A stretch of 64,000 nucleotides of DNA from Cricetomys ansorgei (Eukaryota; Chordata; Mammalia; Rodentia; Nesomyidae): positions 14,387,501-14,451,500 of the forward strand of contig JAMJFZ010000320.1 in NCBI GenBank assembly GCA_026225945.1. The letters are read 5' to 3'. Shown in pieces: positions 35,001 through 43,205 of the stretch. Made by a program: the position numbers and the translations under genes. The notes under the pieces are model-generated. The model worked only from the letters and a program-made list of their open reading frames with translations, was not told the DNA's origin and ran no database searches. The first letter of the stretch is position 1, and every line of letters begins with the position of its first letter.

Positions 35001-38000
35001 ACACACACACACACAAACTAAAAATAAAAATAAACCTAAAATGAAATCAATTTTACAAGATGACTAAGGAGCAGCTGGACCTGTCAGCACTAAGGAGGTA
35101 GAGGCAGGGGATCAGAAGCCTAAGGCCTACTTCAGCTATAGAGAGAGTTACAGGTCAGCCTGGGCTTACATGAGACCCTGTTTCAATCGATCAACAAAAT
35201 TAGTTTAAGAAGCAACAGGGCACAGGCACACACAGCCAAGGCAGAAAGAGAGGCACATAGTCCTTGAAGACCCCCCTAGGTGTGCAGAAGGAAGTCACAG
35301 AAAGTACTTGAGAGGTGGAGATGGGGCCACGCGGTGAGGGGGCAAATGGGCATCCGACGGCAGCAATGACTGATTAACACTCAGATACAGGAGCAGTTCA
35401 GGGTGTTAACGGCGAAGTCAGCCACAGGGCATGCGTAACCCGCCAAACCTCAGCTCCCTCTACGTCTCTCGGCATGTTTGAGAAAACAAAGCCTAAGGGG
35501 TTCCAGAGACCCAAGGCAGCTAGTCAACTCTCTACTACCCAAGACCAAGGGTAGACATCATGTCATGTGAGCACCAGAGTTTGGAGCCTGATTTCTGTCA
35601 CCCAGGCCAATACGGAATTCTTTCTGTAATCCCGATAGTCACTAGTTACCTGGACAGTAGGAAGTTCGGTCCAAACAAAGCATGTAGGCCTTTGGGCTAG
35701 GCTTGGCCTGGCCCTGCCAACCTCAGCTGGCCCCCACACACCCCTTCCTCATACCTCTCTCTCTCTCTCTCCATCATCTCTATGGCAACAGCACATGGAC
35801 CACAATCTCTAGGAAAGCTTTTCGCTCCAGAGTTCAGAGCTATAATAAAATTGTCTTTAAAAACAGTTCTGATTTATTGAGGAAGGTACATGGTAGTTGA
35901 AGGAAAGGTTTCTTCTCCTAGTTTCCAAAATAATACAGCGTCACAGCTAGGCTGCACTTTTCTTTCCCCCCTTAACAGTAAGGACTCCATTTAGGAGCTG
36001 GCTATGGCTCCTGTAACTGATACAACTGTATTTTATGTTCTTCATAAGTCTCATTTTTCTGAGAAAGAAAAAAAAAGAGAATAACATGAGACATTTTATT
36101 TTTCTTTAGTTAGTAATACGTTTTTCCAAGTTCATAAGCAGTGAACAGCGATTTTCAAACTATTTTTTGGAAACTCGTTCAAAAGTTACTTGTTCAAAAT
36201 TACGGTAATGATTTAATACAGGAAGGGAGGAGAAATCTGGTAGCGAGGTGCTGAGCTCTGTTCTTAAAAAAAAGTCTGTAGTTGAAAATCTTCCAGCGCC
36301 TCTTCTTTAAAATTAGGTTGCTTGTTCTATACATCGTATAACGATTTGGGGCAGTTTCAACTAAGTCAGCTTTATTGCCATTTGTGCTCTTTAGGGAGAT
36401 AAGGAAAGATACCCATTAAAGAGGCATGTGGCATAGGCTGAGCACTTATGCAATCCTTAAAGGAGACATCCTGTTTGTACTTCATTGATTTGCTGTCATC
36501 CATTGCAGTTACCTTCATTGCAAACTCATGGACTCTTTCACCAGCCCACACAGGATGTGTGTGCGCATCCACCAAGCCTGCAAACAAAGTTGAGAAAGAG
36601 AAGGTGCTTAGACAGTGCCTGACTGCATCCCACTGTTCACAGTGCCTGACTGCATCCTACTGTTCACAGTGCCTGACTGCATCCCATTGCTCTCAGTGCC
36701 TGACTGCATCCCACTGCTCACAGTGCCTGACTGCATCCCACTGCTCACAGTGCCTGACTGCATCCCACTGTTCACAGTGCCTGACTGCATCCCACTGTTC
36801 ACAGTGCCTGACTGCATCCCACTGTTCACAGTGCCTGACTGCATCCCACTGTTCACAGTGCCTGACTGCATCCTACTGTTCACAGTGCCTGACTGCATCC
36901 CATTGCTCTCAGTGCCTGACTGCATCCCACTGCTCACAGTGCCTGACTGCATCCCACTGCTCACAGTGCCTGACTGCATCCCACTGTTCACAGTGCCTGA
37001 CTGCATCCCACTGTTCACAGTGCCTGACTGCATCCCACTGCTCACAGTGCCTGTCACACTGTGCCTGGCTGTCCCACTGAGGTGGAGGTAGGAATCTAGC
37101 TTAGAGGGGGCTGAGAGAACAAAACTTTGTGAGTTTCCCTCTATTTGGCTGACCTAGAAAGTTCCAACAGAAAAAAAAAAGTTCTAATAGAGAAGAATCA
37201 TTCAACACAAATATCCCTTAGAGATACCCAGCTCATGTGTTCAATACCTATGCTCACCCCAAACAAGCCTTGAATCCAGGGTGACAAAACTGAGAACAAT
37301 ATCATCACGGATAGAAAAATACACACTCTGCTACTTTGAGAAGGAACCATAGGAAGGCACAACTAGCTTCAAGAAAGAAATACTTTAAGAGAATCTGTAA
37401 TCACTTTACAAGGGATCAACACAAAATCATATTGGCAAAGCAAAAAGAACTCCAATACACGTGACACGGATATTTCTGAGCAGTGTAGTTAAGATTCTTT
37501 TAAAAACAAACCGACTGTCTTCCTCTTTACTGTCCTGGAGCCACTGTTAAAACTTTCTTCAAAGGAGAGTCAGTACCTGGTAAGACACATTTCCCAGAGC
37601 AGTCAATTCTTTCTTCAAACGTTTCTCCAGAAAACTGTCTTTGGATGATGTCAGCAGGGCCAATGGCTTTTATAAACCCATCACTAAGAAAAATAAAATC
37701 AAGAAACAGTTACTAAGTTAGGAGAAATTTTTCTGAAAAATCTGACTAATGACTTAAACATACTATTGGTTGCCCTGATGCTAGATAACATTTACTGTAT
37801 TTCCCTCTGATCTGGGTTTTTTAGGAAAGAGACGGCGGCTATGGTGAAGACCATGTGTAGAAGAGGTGGGTATTTTTTTCTCTAAGATCAATGTTCTACT
37901 TCCCCACAATACTAGATCCCTAAATTATGCCCCAATGCCTGAACACTCAGAATAAAGGCTACATTTCCCATCAGTCACTGATCCCCATTTGCTGTGATTT

Positions 38001-39612
38001 GATTGTGAAATGCTCCTGTGTTGAAAGCTTGGTTTCCAATGTAGCAGTGTTCTGAAGTAGGACTCTGGAAAGGTAAATCAGAAAGCTCTGGTCACGTCGG
38101 TGGGTCAATCCATTGGTGGCTTCGTAAGCGGTTAGGACGTTTGGAAGACGGAACTTGGAGATGGGACCTGGGTGACCCGAGTAGGTTCTTGGGAGCCTGC
38201 TTTTTGCAACTATCTCTTGTCAGCAGCCTGGCCCCTTCCTTTCTCTCTGTCTGTACTTCCTGGCTACCTTGGGATAAGCCTCTGATCTCAGCCCTCCCCA
38301 CCAGGACATCTGGACCCCACAGAACTAAGAGGAATGGAGCCCTCACAGGAAACAGTAGGTCTTTCCTTTGTCCAGTCCCTCAGGTATTGGTTTTGTCGCT
38401 CATAGGACTGTGGGGCATTTTGAGGAAGGCAGACTTAGGGATAGAGCAAGAAACTAAACCAAGAAATTTTTTTTAAAGTTTGTATTCTGATTGTTGAATC
38501 CTGACAGCTTTTATCTGGCTGAGTTCAATATGGTACCCATTTTACAGTCAATCTGGTGGTGGAAAGGACTGGCTGGGTTACAAACTGACCCATGAATGCA
38601 GGTCAAATACGATCTCCTCTTCTAAAGGAGACATGAAGCTGAATTAATCTGGACCACAGGACAAAACAGTCTGACAAAGGGCTCTGCAGAGAGCTGGCTG
38701 TTGAAGCACCCTGCTTCAGGGGTGCTGCGTGTGTTTTAATATGTTCAGCCCTAAGATGGAAAGTTCTGACCACATCAGCCCATGTAGACAGACTGAGGAC
38801 ACAGTTTCCTTCCAACCACAGTAACCACACAGTCCTCCACCTTCTCAGAACGTGCACTGTCATTCAGTGGTGGTGTTTTGTTCTGGGTATATTTTTACCT
38901 GCTTCAGGAAACAACCAAAAATCAGTGTGTACATGTCAGCATTAGTTTCCTGATGCAGGGCTTGAGTGATGTAGCTGCTCAGCTAGGTTTTCGCTTGTGT
39001 CGTTGTCTGTTTTGTTGACAGGGTCTCACTTGTCTGTCCTGGGACTTACTGTGTAGATCAGGCTGGCTTCGAACCGCCTGCCTCTGCCTCCAGCGTGTTG
39101 GTATTAAAGGGATGTGACACTATGCCCAGCTGTATAACACACACTACAGGTGCTTTTTGAAGGTCAAAGGGATGCAGTGTTACGGTGACTCTTCTAGTTC
39201 TTGTTTATTTTTTGAGACAGAGTCTCCTGCGCAAAGTCTCCACGCAGCGAGAACGGCCCTGGACTACAGACCTCGCCTTCCGTCTCCTGAGTGTTGGGAT
39301 TCGGGAGAAAAAGAGTCTACAGAATCTTCCAGAAGCGGTACAGCCAACCCCAGCAGCCAGGCAGTCCTTTAGAAGTCGGGTGGGATCGACGGTCCTCGCG
39401 GAAGCCGCTCTGAAGGTGTTCTGTCGGAGGGAGGGCTTCTAACTGGGGGACCCCACCCGGCCTGCGCCCGCTACTCACGCGCCCACCACCAGGCTGGCGC
39501 CCTCCAGCACCGCCAGGCTGCGCAGCGCGGGCCCGGCCAGGAAGCGCTCGCCGCGGGCGCACACCAGCACCGCTTGCCGCGCGTTCTCCAGCAGGAGACG
39601 GTGGCTCGCCAT
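23809..39612 (-). CDS. Amdhd1: Amdhd1, imidazolonepropionase (complete, 9 coding exons)
   Basis: Imidazolonepropionase (EC 3.5.2.7) hydrolyses 4-imidazolone-5-propionate to N-formimino-glutamate, step 3 of histidine degradation. On the minus strand the coding exons are 39479-39612, 37577-37683, 36513-36577, 34525-34802, 31800-32025, 27495-27619, 26469-26562, 25654-25814 and 23809-23896. All join in phase to 1278 nt (425 aa plus TGA), close to the human length of 426. Amidohydrolase-fold features: metal-binding His86/His88 in DAHTHPVWAGER, the GGGI substrate loop at 115-118, GAHSVP near 189-194, His259 and Glu262 in NFHGDEL, and metal-ligand Asp333 in GSDFNPNAY. The start ATG has G at -3 and +4. 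The 5' end lies in a GC-box repeat promoter. The 3' UTR begins with a B3 SINE. All introns are GT-AG. No frame breaks are seen. Confidence 0.97.
24021..24075. repeat. (TG)n with CG/CA variants
   Basis: TG run followed by cgtgcgtgcacgcgcgc and cacacatgcatgcat; alternating purine-pyrimidine. Confidence 0.9.
24100..24405. repeat. Direct duplicate unit, copy 2
   Basis: Second copy of the unit at 22876-23165, in the same orientation, on the other side of Amdhd1 exon 9 (in intron 8). It has an extra ~29 bp bounded by two aacacctgag words. Confidence 0.75.
24410..24452. repeat. (TG)n microsatellite
   Basis: About 20 TG units with one CG interruption. Confidence 0.93.
24483..24772 (-). mobile_element. 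B4/RSINE1-type SINE, antisense
   Basis: gactggctggtcagcaaact, ctggctttttatgtgggcac, ctccaggtccttgtg and actgagccagttctccagca. Confidence 0.6.
24952..25150 (+). mobile_element. B1 SINE with A-rich tail
   Basis: aggtggcacacgcctttaat, agttcaaggccagcctggtc, acagagaaaccctgtctcgg, then an AAAC/AAAG tail. Confidence 0.9.
25654..25814 (-). CDS. Amdhd1: Amdhd1 exon 8
   Basis: 161 nt: PMVMHLACVNMRMSMPEALA, INAAYALGKSHTHGSLEVGK then QGDLIIINAS. Acceptor gctttag, donor gtgagt. The GKxGDL stretch is typical near the C-terminus of amidohydrolases. Confidence 0.95.
25990..26031. repeat. (CA)n microsatellite
   Basis: About 20 CA units with one GC break, in Amdhd1 intron 7. Confidence 0.95.
26469..26562 (-). 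CDS. Amdhd1: Amdhd1 exon 7 (metal-ligand Asp)
   Basis: 94 nt: LKQPRARKMLDEGVIVALGS then DFNPNAYCFSM, residues 312-343, with Asp333 as the likely fourth metal ligand. Donor gtaatt. Confidence 0.95.
26682..27264 (+). mobile_element. ERV1-like solo LTR in Amdhd1 intron 6 (antisense to gene)
   Basis: 583 bp from TGTGAGGGTC to GGTCCAACA. Shares actttagtcaggcttctaag, gtgacccagaacagttccca and aataaatcctcttgctattt with the LTRs at 18416 and 51792. Flanks gtaa/gtga are a near-match 4-bp target duplication. Confidence 0.8.
27495..27619 (-). CDS. Amdhd1: Amdhd1 exon 6
   Basis: 125 nt: LGAELGAQAVSHLEEVSDEG then ISAMAEARCSAVLLPTTAYM. Acceptor cctgcctag, donor gtaaga. An antisense ERV1-like LTR starts 231 bp away in intron 6. 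Confidence 0.95.
27798..27930 (+). mobile_element. B1/PB1-like SINE, diverged
   Basis: ggtgcagtggctcacgtccg, atagtgagttccaggccagc and ttgtttcaaaaaaaaac. Confidence 0.65.
27930..28860. other. Amdhd1: Amdhd1 intron 5, unique sequence
   Basis: No recognisable exon or repeat. It belongs to the 4.2-kb intron between exons 5 and 6. Confidence 0.5.
28872..29265 (-). mobile_element. CTAAGAC-ended rodent repeat, antisense
   Basis: Same family as 59809-60244: tcagttagagatatcgttgc, aaactcaaacagggcaggag, ccaggaccaccagcccaggg. Family name not recalled with certainty. Confidence 0.6.
29793..29915 (+). mobile_element. B1 SINE
   Basis: catgatggcacacctctaat, gtctgaggccagcctggtct and acagagtgagttccgggcca. 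Confidence 0.8.
30095..30535 (-). mobile_element. CTAAGAC-ended rodent repeat, antisense
   Basis: ttctactgctgtgataaaca, gtcagggcaggaactcaagg, atccaggaccacctgcccag and tgactggctctagcttgta. Confidence 0.6.
31030..31335. repeat. TG/TCTG-rich simple repeat, 300 bp
   Basis: Long imperfect run of TGTGTG/TGTCTG words in Amdhd1 intron 5, about 470 bp from exon 5. Open frames here are repeat artefacts. Confidence 0.85.
31376..31480. repeat. (TTCC)n pyrimidine tract
   Basis: About 105 nt of almost pure pyrimidine on the + strand; on the Amdhd1 (minus) strand it is polypurine. Confidence 0.92.
31482..31672 (-). mobile_element. B4-like SINE, antisense
   Basis: ctgaactagagccccagg, aagcacacaccaccatgcct, attctaggggtcagacttgg and gtcttcgtatttccaagacc. 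Confidence 0.5.
31800..32025 (-). CDS. Amdhd1: Amdhd1 exon 5
   Basis: 226 nt, residues 195-270: GKSAIEAADDIISNHLPRL, HVDNIDVFCEKGVFDLDT and NFHGDELHPMKAAE, the last with the third metal-ligand His and catalytic Glu. Acceptor tcaattag, donor gtatgg. Confidence 0.95.
32040..33160. other. Amdhd1: Amdhd1 intron 4, AT-rich then unique
   Basis: An AT-rich stretch near 32060-32210 is followed by unique sequence. No exon or nameable repeat. Confidence 0.5.
33169..33312 (-). mobile_element. B1 SINE, antisense
   Basis: gagacaggatctcactatgt, agaccaggctagcttcaaac, gctgggattaaaggcatgca. Confidence 0.88.
33588..33782 (+). mobile_element. B1 SINE with CCAAAAA tail
   Basis: aattccagggaggcagaggc, cagcctggtctacagagtga, gagaaaccctgtcttc; the tail is a run of ccaaaaa/ccgaaaa units. 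Confidence 0.85.
34525..34802 (-). CDS. Amdhd1: Amdhd1 exon 4
   Basis: 278 nt, the longest exon. Begins LAGATYMDIHQAGGGI and ends ATYCGAHSVP plus two bases of Lys; residues 103-195. Contains the AGTTLVECKSGYGLDLETEL core. Donor gtaatc. Confidence 0.95.
34877..35042 (+). mobile_element. B2 SINE, diverged
   Basis: aaggggctcggcagtgacga, ttcggttcccaacatccata, cccctgtaactctagcact, with a CA run and AATAAA tail. Confidence 0.7.
35068..35205 (+). mobile_element. B1/B4-like SINE half
   Basis: gtcagcactaaggaggtaga, caggtcagcctgggcttaca, tgagaccctgtttcaatcga. Confidence 0.6.
35210..36510. other. Amdhd1: Amdhd1 intron 3, unique sequence
   Basis: No exon or named repeat apart from a short CT run near 35757-35772. 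Confidence 0.5.
36513..36577 (-). CDS. Amdhd1: Amdhd1 exon 3 (HxH metal site)
   Basis: 65 nt: LVDAHTHPVWAGERVHEFAM plus K, residues 81-102, including metal-binding His86 and His88. Acceptor tttgcag, donor gtaact. A 27-bp minisatellite ends 36 bp beyond the acceptor in intron 2. Confidence 0.95.
36613..37044. repeat. 27-bp minisatellite, 16 units, two-fold higher-order repeat
   Basis: Sixteen head-to-tail 27-bp units sharing cagtgcctgactgcatcc. The variable 3' part defines four types in the order A B C D D A A A / A B C D D A A D. The array is thus two 216-bp blocks of eight units, differing by one base. A degenerate partial unit follows at 37045. It is in Amdhd1 intron 2. The unit length is a multiple of three, which explains the long open frames on both strands. 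Confidence 0.95.
37577..37683 (-). CDS. Amdhd1: Amdhd1 exon 2
   Basis: 107 nt with ttcttag acceptor and gtactg donor. Reads DGFIKAIGPADIIQRQFSG then ETFEERIDCSGKCVLP, residues about 45-80. Confidence 0.95.
37994..38350 (+). mobile_element. MaLR-type LTR (MST/MLT-like), diverged
   Basis: gtgatttgattgtgaaatgc, tgttgaaagcttggtttcca, atgtagcagtgttctgaag and gaaaggtaaatca follow the order of THE1/MST/MLT LTR starts; tctggaccccacagaact resembles the later part. Confidence 0.45.
38350..39005. other. Amdhd1: Amdhd1 intron 1, unique sequence
   Basis: No recognisable exon or repeat. Confidence 0.5.
39012..39131 (-). mobile_element. B1 SINE, antisense
   Basis: gacagggtctcacttgtctg, gatcaggctggcttcgaacc, gtgttggtattaaaggg. 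Confidence 0.8.
39479..39612 (-). CDS. Amdhd1: Amdhd1 exon 1 coding part (start)
   Basis: Starts ATG GCG AGC (MASHRLLLENARQAVLVC) in a strong Kozak context and ends in VVG plus two bases of Ala at a GTGAGT donor. 134 nt. Residues 1-44 form the N-terminal beta-sandwich start. Confidence 0.95.
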
Positions 39613-40310
39613 GGCGGATCCTGCTGCCGGCTGGTGCGCGGGGCGGTGGAGCCCGCGGCAGGAGGCTCCCAGCGGGGCGGGGCGGGGCGGCGCGGGGCGG
39701 AGCGGTGGGGAGGCCTGCGGCTGGAGGCTCCGGGCGGGGCTGGGCTGGGCGAGGCTGGGCTGGGAGGGGCGGGGCTGGGCGGGGCGGGACAGAGGCTTCG
39801 GGCTGGGCGGGGCGGGGCGGCCGGAGGTTCCGGGCAGGGTTGGGCGGGGCTGGGCGGGGCGGGGCGGGGCGGCCGGAGGCTTCGGGCTGGGCGGGGCGGG
39901 GCGGGGCGGCCGGAGGCTTCGGGCGGGGCGGCGCGGGGCGGGGCGGCCGGAGGCTTCGGGCGGGGCGGCGCGGGGCGGGGCGGCCGGAGGCTCCGGGCTG
40001 GGCTGGGCTGGGCTGGGCTGGGCGGGGCTGGGCTGGGCTGGGCGGGGCGGGGCGGCGCGGGGCGGGGCGGCCGGAGGCTCCGGGCTGGGCTGGGCTGGGC
40101 TGGGCTGGGCGGGGCGGGGCGGGGCTGGGCGGGGCGGGGCGGCTGGAGGCTCCCGGCGGGGCGGCGCGGGGCGGGGCAGCGCGGCGCCGGAGCTCGCCAG
40201 CCCAGGAAGGCAGCGCCTGGAGCCGTGCCAACCAGAACGGCTCTTTGCAATAAACGTCACCGTGGACGCCGGTCTCTTGGGGTCTCCTTTCTAGGGCTCG
40301 GGTAAGGGAG
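39613..40310. promoter_or_regulatory. CpG-island, GC-box repeat promoter (Amdhd1, probably Ccdc38)
   Basis: Upstream of the Amdhd1 ATG lies about 600 bp of >75% G+C sequence packed with GGGGCGGGGC Sp1-type boxes. No TATA box is seen. In mammals CCDC38 and AMDHD1 are head-to-head, so this is inferred to drive both. Possible donors cgg|gtaagg (40302) and gag|gtaagg (40311) could end a Ccdc38 5' UTR exon; that is a guess. Confidence 0.65.
39665..40190. repeat. GC-rich minisatellite in the promoter
   Basis: About nine recurrences of a core ggccggaggctccgggc (with variants ttcgggc, ctggaggctc), separated by variable runs of ggcggggc and tgggctgggc. C-free of stops on both strands, it creates large artificial open frames rich in Pro/Ala/Arg or Gly. 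Confidence 0.9.
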
Positions 40311-40469
40311 GTAAGGATGATCCCCACCCCCGGGAAAGATCGAGCTGGACTAGGTAGGTGCGGCGGCCAAACGGGGAGCTGCCGTCGGTAGGGGTGCGCA
40401 GGGTCCGCTAGAGGGGAAATCTCTGCCCGCCGGCCAGGGGACCTGGCGAAGGAGACTAGGGAGGGGGCT

Positions 40470-40830
40470 GTGCGTGTGCATGCATGTGTGTGCGTGTGTG
40501 TGTGTGCACGCGCGTGCGTGTGCATGCGTGTGTTCGTGTGTGTGTGCATGTGTGTGTGTGCACGAGCATGCCTGTGCATGCGTATGCTTGTGTGTGCATG
40601 CGTGTGTGCACGTGCATGCGTGTGCATGTGTGTGCACGCGCGCGTTCGTGTGCATGCGTGTGTGTGCCTGTGTGTGTGCGTGTGCATGCGTGCATGCGTG
40701 TGTGTGCATGTGTGTGTGCACGCGTGCGTGCTTGTGCATGTGTGTGTGCATATGTGTGTTGTGTATGTGTGAGCGTGTGTGCGTGTGTGTGATGTGTGTG
40801 CGCGTCCGTGTGTGCACGAGCGTGTTAGAG
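40470..40830. repeat. TG/CA-CG alternating tract, about 350 bp
   Basis: Nearly continuous purine-pyrimidine alternation (tgtgtgcatgcgtg and tgcacgcgcg words) just beyond the promoter minisatellite. Confidence 0.92.
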
Positions 40831-40839
40831 GAGGAGAGA

Positions 40840-41290
40840 CACACTGTGTCCGCGAGGCGTCATGGCACCGGGCGGAGGGCTGACGGTGCCCGAGCCGATC
40901 CTGCGTCCGCGCGGCCTCCAAGCAGGGCTGCGGGTGCCGCGCACTGTTCGGTTGGTCAGCTGGGCTCTAGGGTCTGCTACCAGGCGGTCCAGGTCCGCAA
41001 GATGAAGGGGACCCTGGGCAGGGAAGGATGGATCTGAGACGCGGAGTACCGGTCTGGCGCCTCTGTCTTCTTTGTCCTCACTGCCTTCGTGAAGGAGAAG
41101 CCTCAGCAGTGATCCAAACTCTTTGAGGTAAAACCAGGTTTGGTCTGAGTGCCCGCCACACCCTCTCCACCAGAGTCTTTAGCCTCTACAAATGCCCGCG
41201 CTCAGGGTTGTGGAGAGTATCCAGTTTGTTTAAGGAAGGTGTGAACTTCTCACTCTCTCCTGCCAGTTCGTTGCTATGGAAACACTGACA
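40840..41290. other. CpG-containing flank, candidate Ccdc38 5' region
   Basis: CG-rich to about 41060, then ordinary sequence. No coding exon is recognised; a noncoding Ccdc38 first exon could lie here or at the promoter. Confidence 0.3.
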
Positions 41291-41299
41291 GGCACCAGG

Positions 41300-41530
41300 A
41301 TTTGTTCAAAAATTTTTTAAAATATTTTTACATTTTTTTACATTATAATTACGTCATTTACGTCTTCCCTTTCCTCCGTTCAAACCTCTCATGTAACCTC
41401 CTGGTTTTCTTTCAAATTCATGGTCTCTTACCTTGTTGTTACTTATATATGGTGTGTGTGTGTGAGAGAGAGATCTTAATATATAAGTACAACCCAGTTA
41501 GTTCTGTACAATGATACTTGTATGTACATA
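41300..41530 (-). mobile_element. L1 3' UTR fragment (Lx-like), antisense
   Basis: cttccctttcctccgttcaa, ttctttcaaattcatggtct and aatatataagtacaacccag match the fragment at 4340-4720. Confidence 0.55.
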
Positions 41531-41556
41531 TTTTTAAGGATTTTCCCCTTTTCTTT

Positions 41557-41674
41557 TTTTGAAAAGACAAACAAACAAACAAAAAACAAAACTCACTATG
41601 TAGCCCTGGCTACATAGTAGACCAGGATAACATTTAACTCAGAGATCCACCTGTCTCTGGCAGCTCATCACACA

Positions 41675-41711
<37 letters not shown>

Positions 41712-41743
41712 TGGGATTAAAGGCACATTCCACCACACAAGCC
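41557..41743 (-). mobile_element. B1 SINE, antisense, with internal (CA)n
   Basis: actatgtagccctggctaca, cagagatccacctgtctct, then about 18 CA units (41671-41706), then gtgctgggattaaaggcaca. The microsatellite sits inside the SINE body. Confidence 0.8.
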
Positions 41744-42013
41744 CTATTTTATCTGTTTTCTGTGGCACATTTCATACAAAGACAGGAAAACTACTTCCTC
41801 TGCTTAGCAAAGACTGCAATAGAAACAAACAAGACAAAAAAAAAAAAATTGACAGAAAACTAGACCGTGAAAGTAGGCTTACTCTGCAAAACACAATTTG
41901 GGGTCACTTTAAAGCTATTGTAAAACAGCAAAAATGTCTTTAATTAGTGGAAGACCCAAAGGCTACTCCCAAAGTAGGAACACAAGCACGAACACGAACA
42001 CAAACACAAGTGT

Positions 42014-42112
42014 TCCTGTGATGCTGCCAGGAGGAGGAGGAGGAGGGGAAGAAGGAAAGGAAGGAAGAGAAAGAAAGAAAGAAAAAAGGACAGAAGGAAA
42101 GAAAGAGGAAAA
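42014..42112. repeat. Purine-rich GGA/GAAA tract
   Basis: About 90 nt of nearly pure purine before a B1. Confidence 0.85.
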
Positions 42113-42123
42113 AAAAGTAGAAA

Positions 42124-42308
42124 TTAGCCACCCGTGGTGGTGCACGCCTTTAACCCCAGCACTTTGCACTTGGAAGGCAAAGGCAGCCAGATCTCTTTGA
42201 GTTTGATTTGAGGTCTACATAGTGAGACACTGAAGAAAAGAAAGAAAGAAAGAGAGAGAGAGGGAGGGAGGGAGGAAGGAAGGAAGGAAGGAAGGAAGGA
42301 GGAAGGGT
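42124..42308 (+). mobile_element. B1 SINE, diverged, with GAAA/GGAA tail
   Basis: gtggtggtgcacgcctttaa, ccccagcactttgcactt, gaggtctacatagtgagac, then purine tail 42236-42308. Confidence 0.75.
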
Positions 42309-42388
42309 GTGAATAGCAGCACTCAGAAACACACTCACTTATGCATAGACAATTACTGAATTTTTATATTATAATATTTCTGCTAACC

Positions 42389-42590
42389 CAGTGGTGTTTA
42401 ACCTGTGGGTCTCCACCCCCAAACAACCCTTTTTCACGGGGGATACCTAAGACCAACTGTGTATCAGATATTTACATTATGATTCGTAACAGTAGCGAAA
42501 TTACAGTTACGAGGTAGCAACAAAGATAACGTTATGGTTGTGGGGTCGCCGCAGCGTGAGCCGCAGCGTGAGGAGGGTTGAGAGCCACGG
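42389..42590. mobile_element. URR1-like hAT MITE
   Basis: Starts cagtggtgtttaacctgtgg and ends ggttgagagccacgg, imperfect inverted termini. The body has tacctaagacca, tttacattatgattcgtaac and attacagttacgaggtagca, typical of rodent URR1. Flanks tgctaacc and tgctaatg are an 8-bp target duplication with two mismatches. 202 bp, no coding capacity. Confidence 0.85.
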
Positions 42591-42599
42591 TGCTAATGT

Positions 42600-43200
42600 G
42601 TCACATTTGGCAGGCACAGGCACACTGGCAGACTTAGGCAATTGCAGGTATGAAGTATGGGTTCAAATTGGGGTTCAACAAACATGTCTTGCTCCTACTG
42701 CTGTTAATTCTCATCTGACCTGACCTCAGGAAATCTATTTAAAATTTCCCCAAGGCACAATTTTCTTAGCCTTATATAGGCACACTTGTTTCTATTTTGT
42801 GGTCTTGTTTGACCTTCAGATAAAATGTAAGTCACTTGGACCAGTGCCTACATATAAATGAGTAGCGGACATTCCCATTGTTGTTAGTTTATTTCGATGC
42901 TATTTTCCTTGATTGTCAGTTGAGTTAAGGATTAGGCTTCAGGCCATAGTACCAGTTTCTCCGCTGGCTGCACAGAATGCTCCACGTACTGTGCTTATGG
43001 CTTGTATATTCCCGGGAAGCATAAAAAGGAATTCTACTTCTTTTTCAAGGGTATTCATGTCAATAGGTGGCCTGAATGCATCTGATTAACCATCCAAGGA
43101 GGAATTACCTAAGAGGTACCCGCAAATGCAGTGGCTGCAGACACTAGAAGCTTAAGGACCAACCCCTCAGGCTTCAGAGAGGCTCGGCTCTTAAGAGACC
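42600..43200. other. Ccdc38 5' region, unique sequence
   Basis: No recognisable feature. Confidence 0.45.
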
Positions 43201-43205
43201 TTCCT

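Noticed and set aside
36448..37091. Open frames of 149-210 codons with a repeated 9-residue unit; also possible CRISPR array
   Set aside because: The 27-bp unit is divisible by three, so open frames arise on both strands. There are no spacers between repeats and the locus is a eukaryotic intron.
39317..40921. Open frames of up to 534 codons on both strands over the GC-rich region
   Set aside because: The frames consist of Pro/Ala/Arg or Gly repeats produced by a stop-free GC minisatellite and a TG tract. They overlap the real Amdhd1 exon 1 and have no homology to a known protein.
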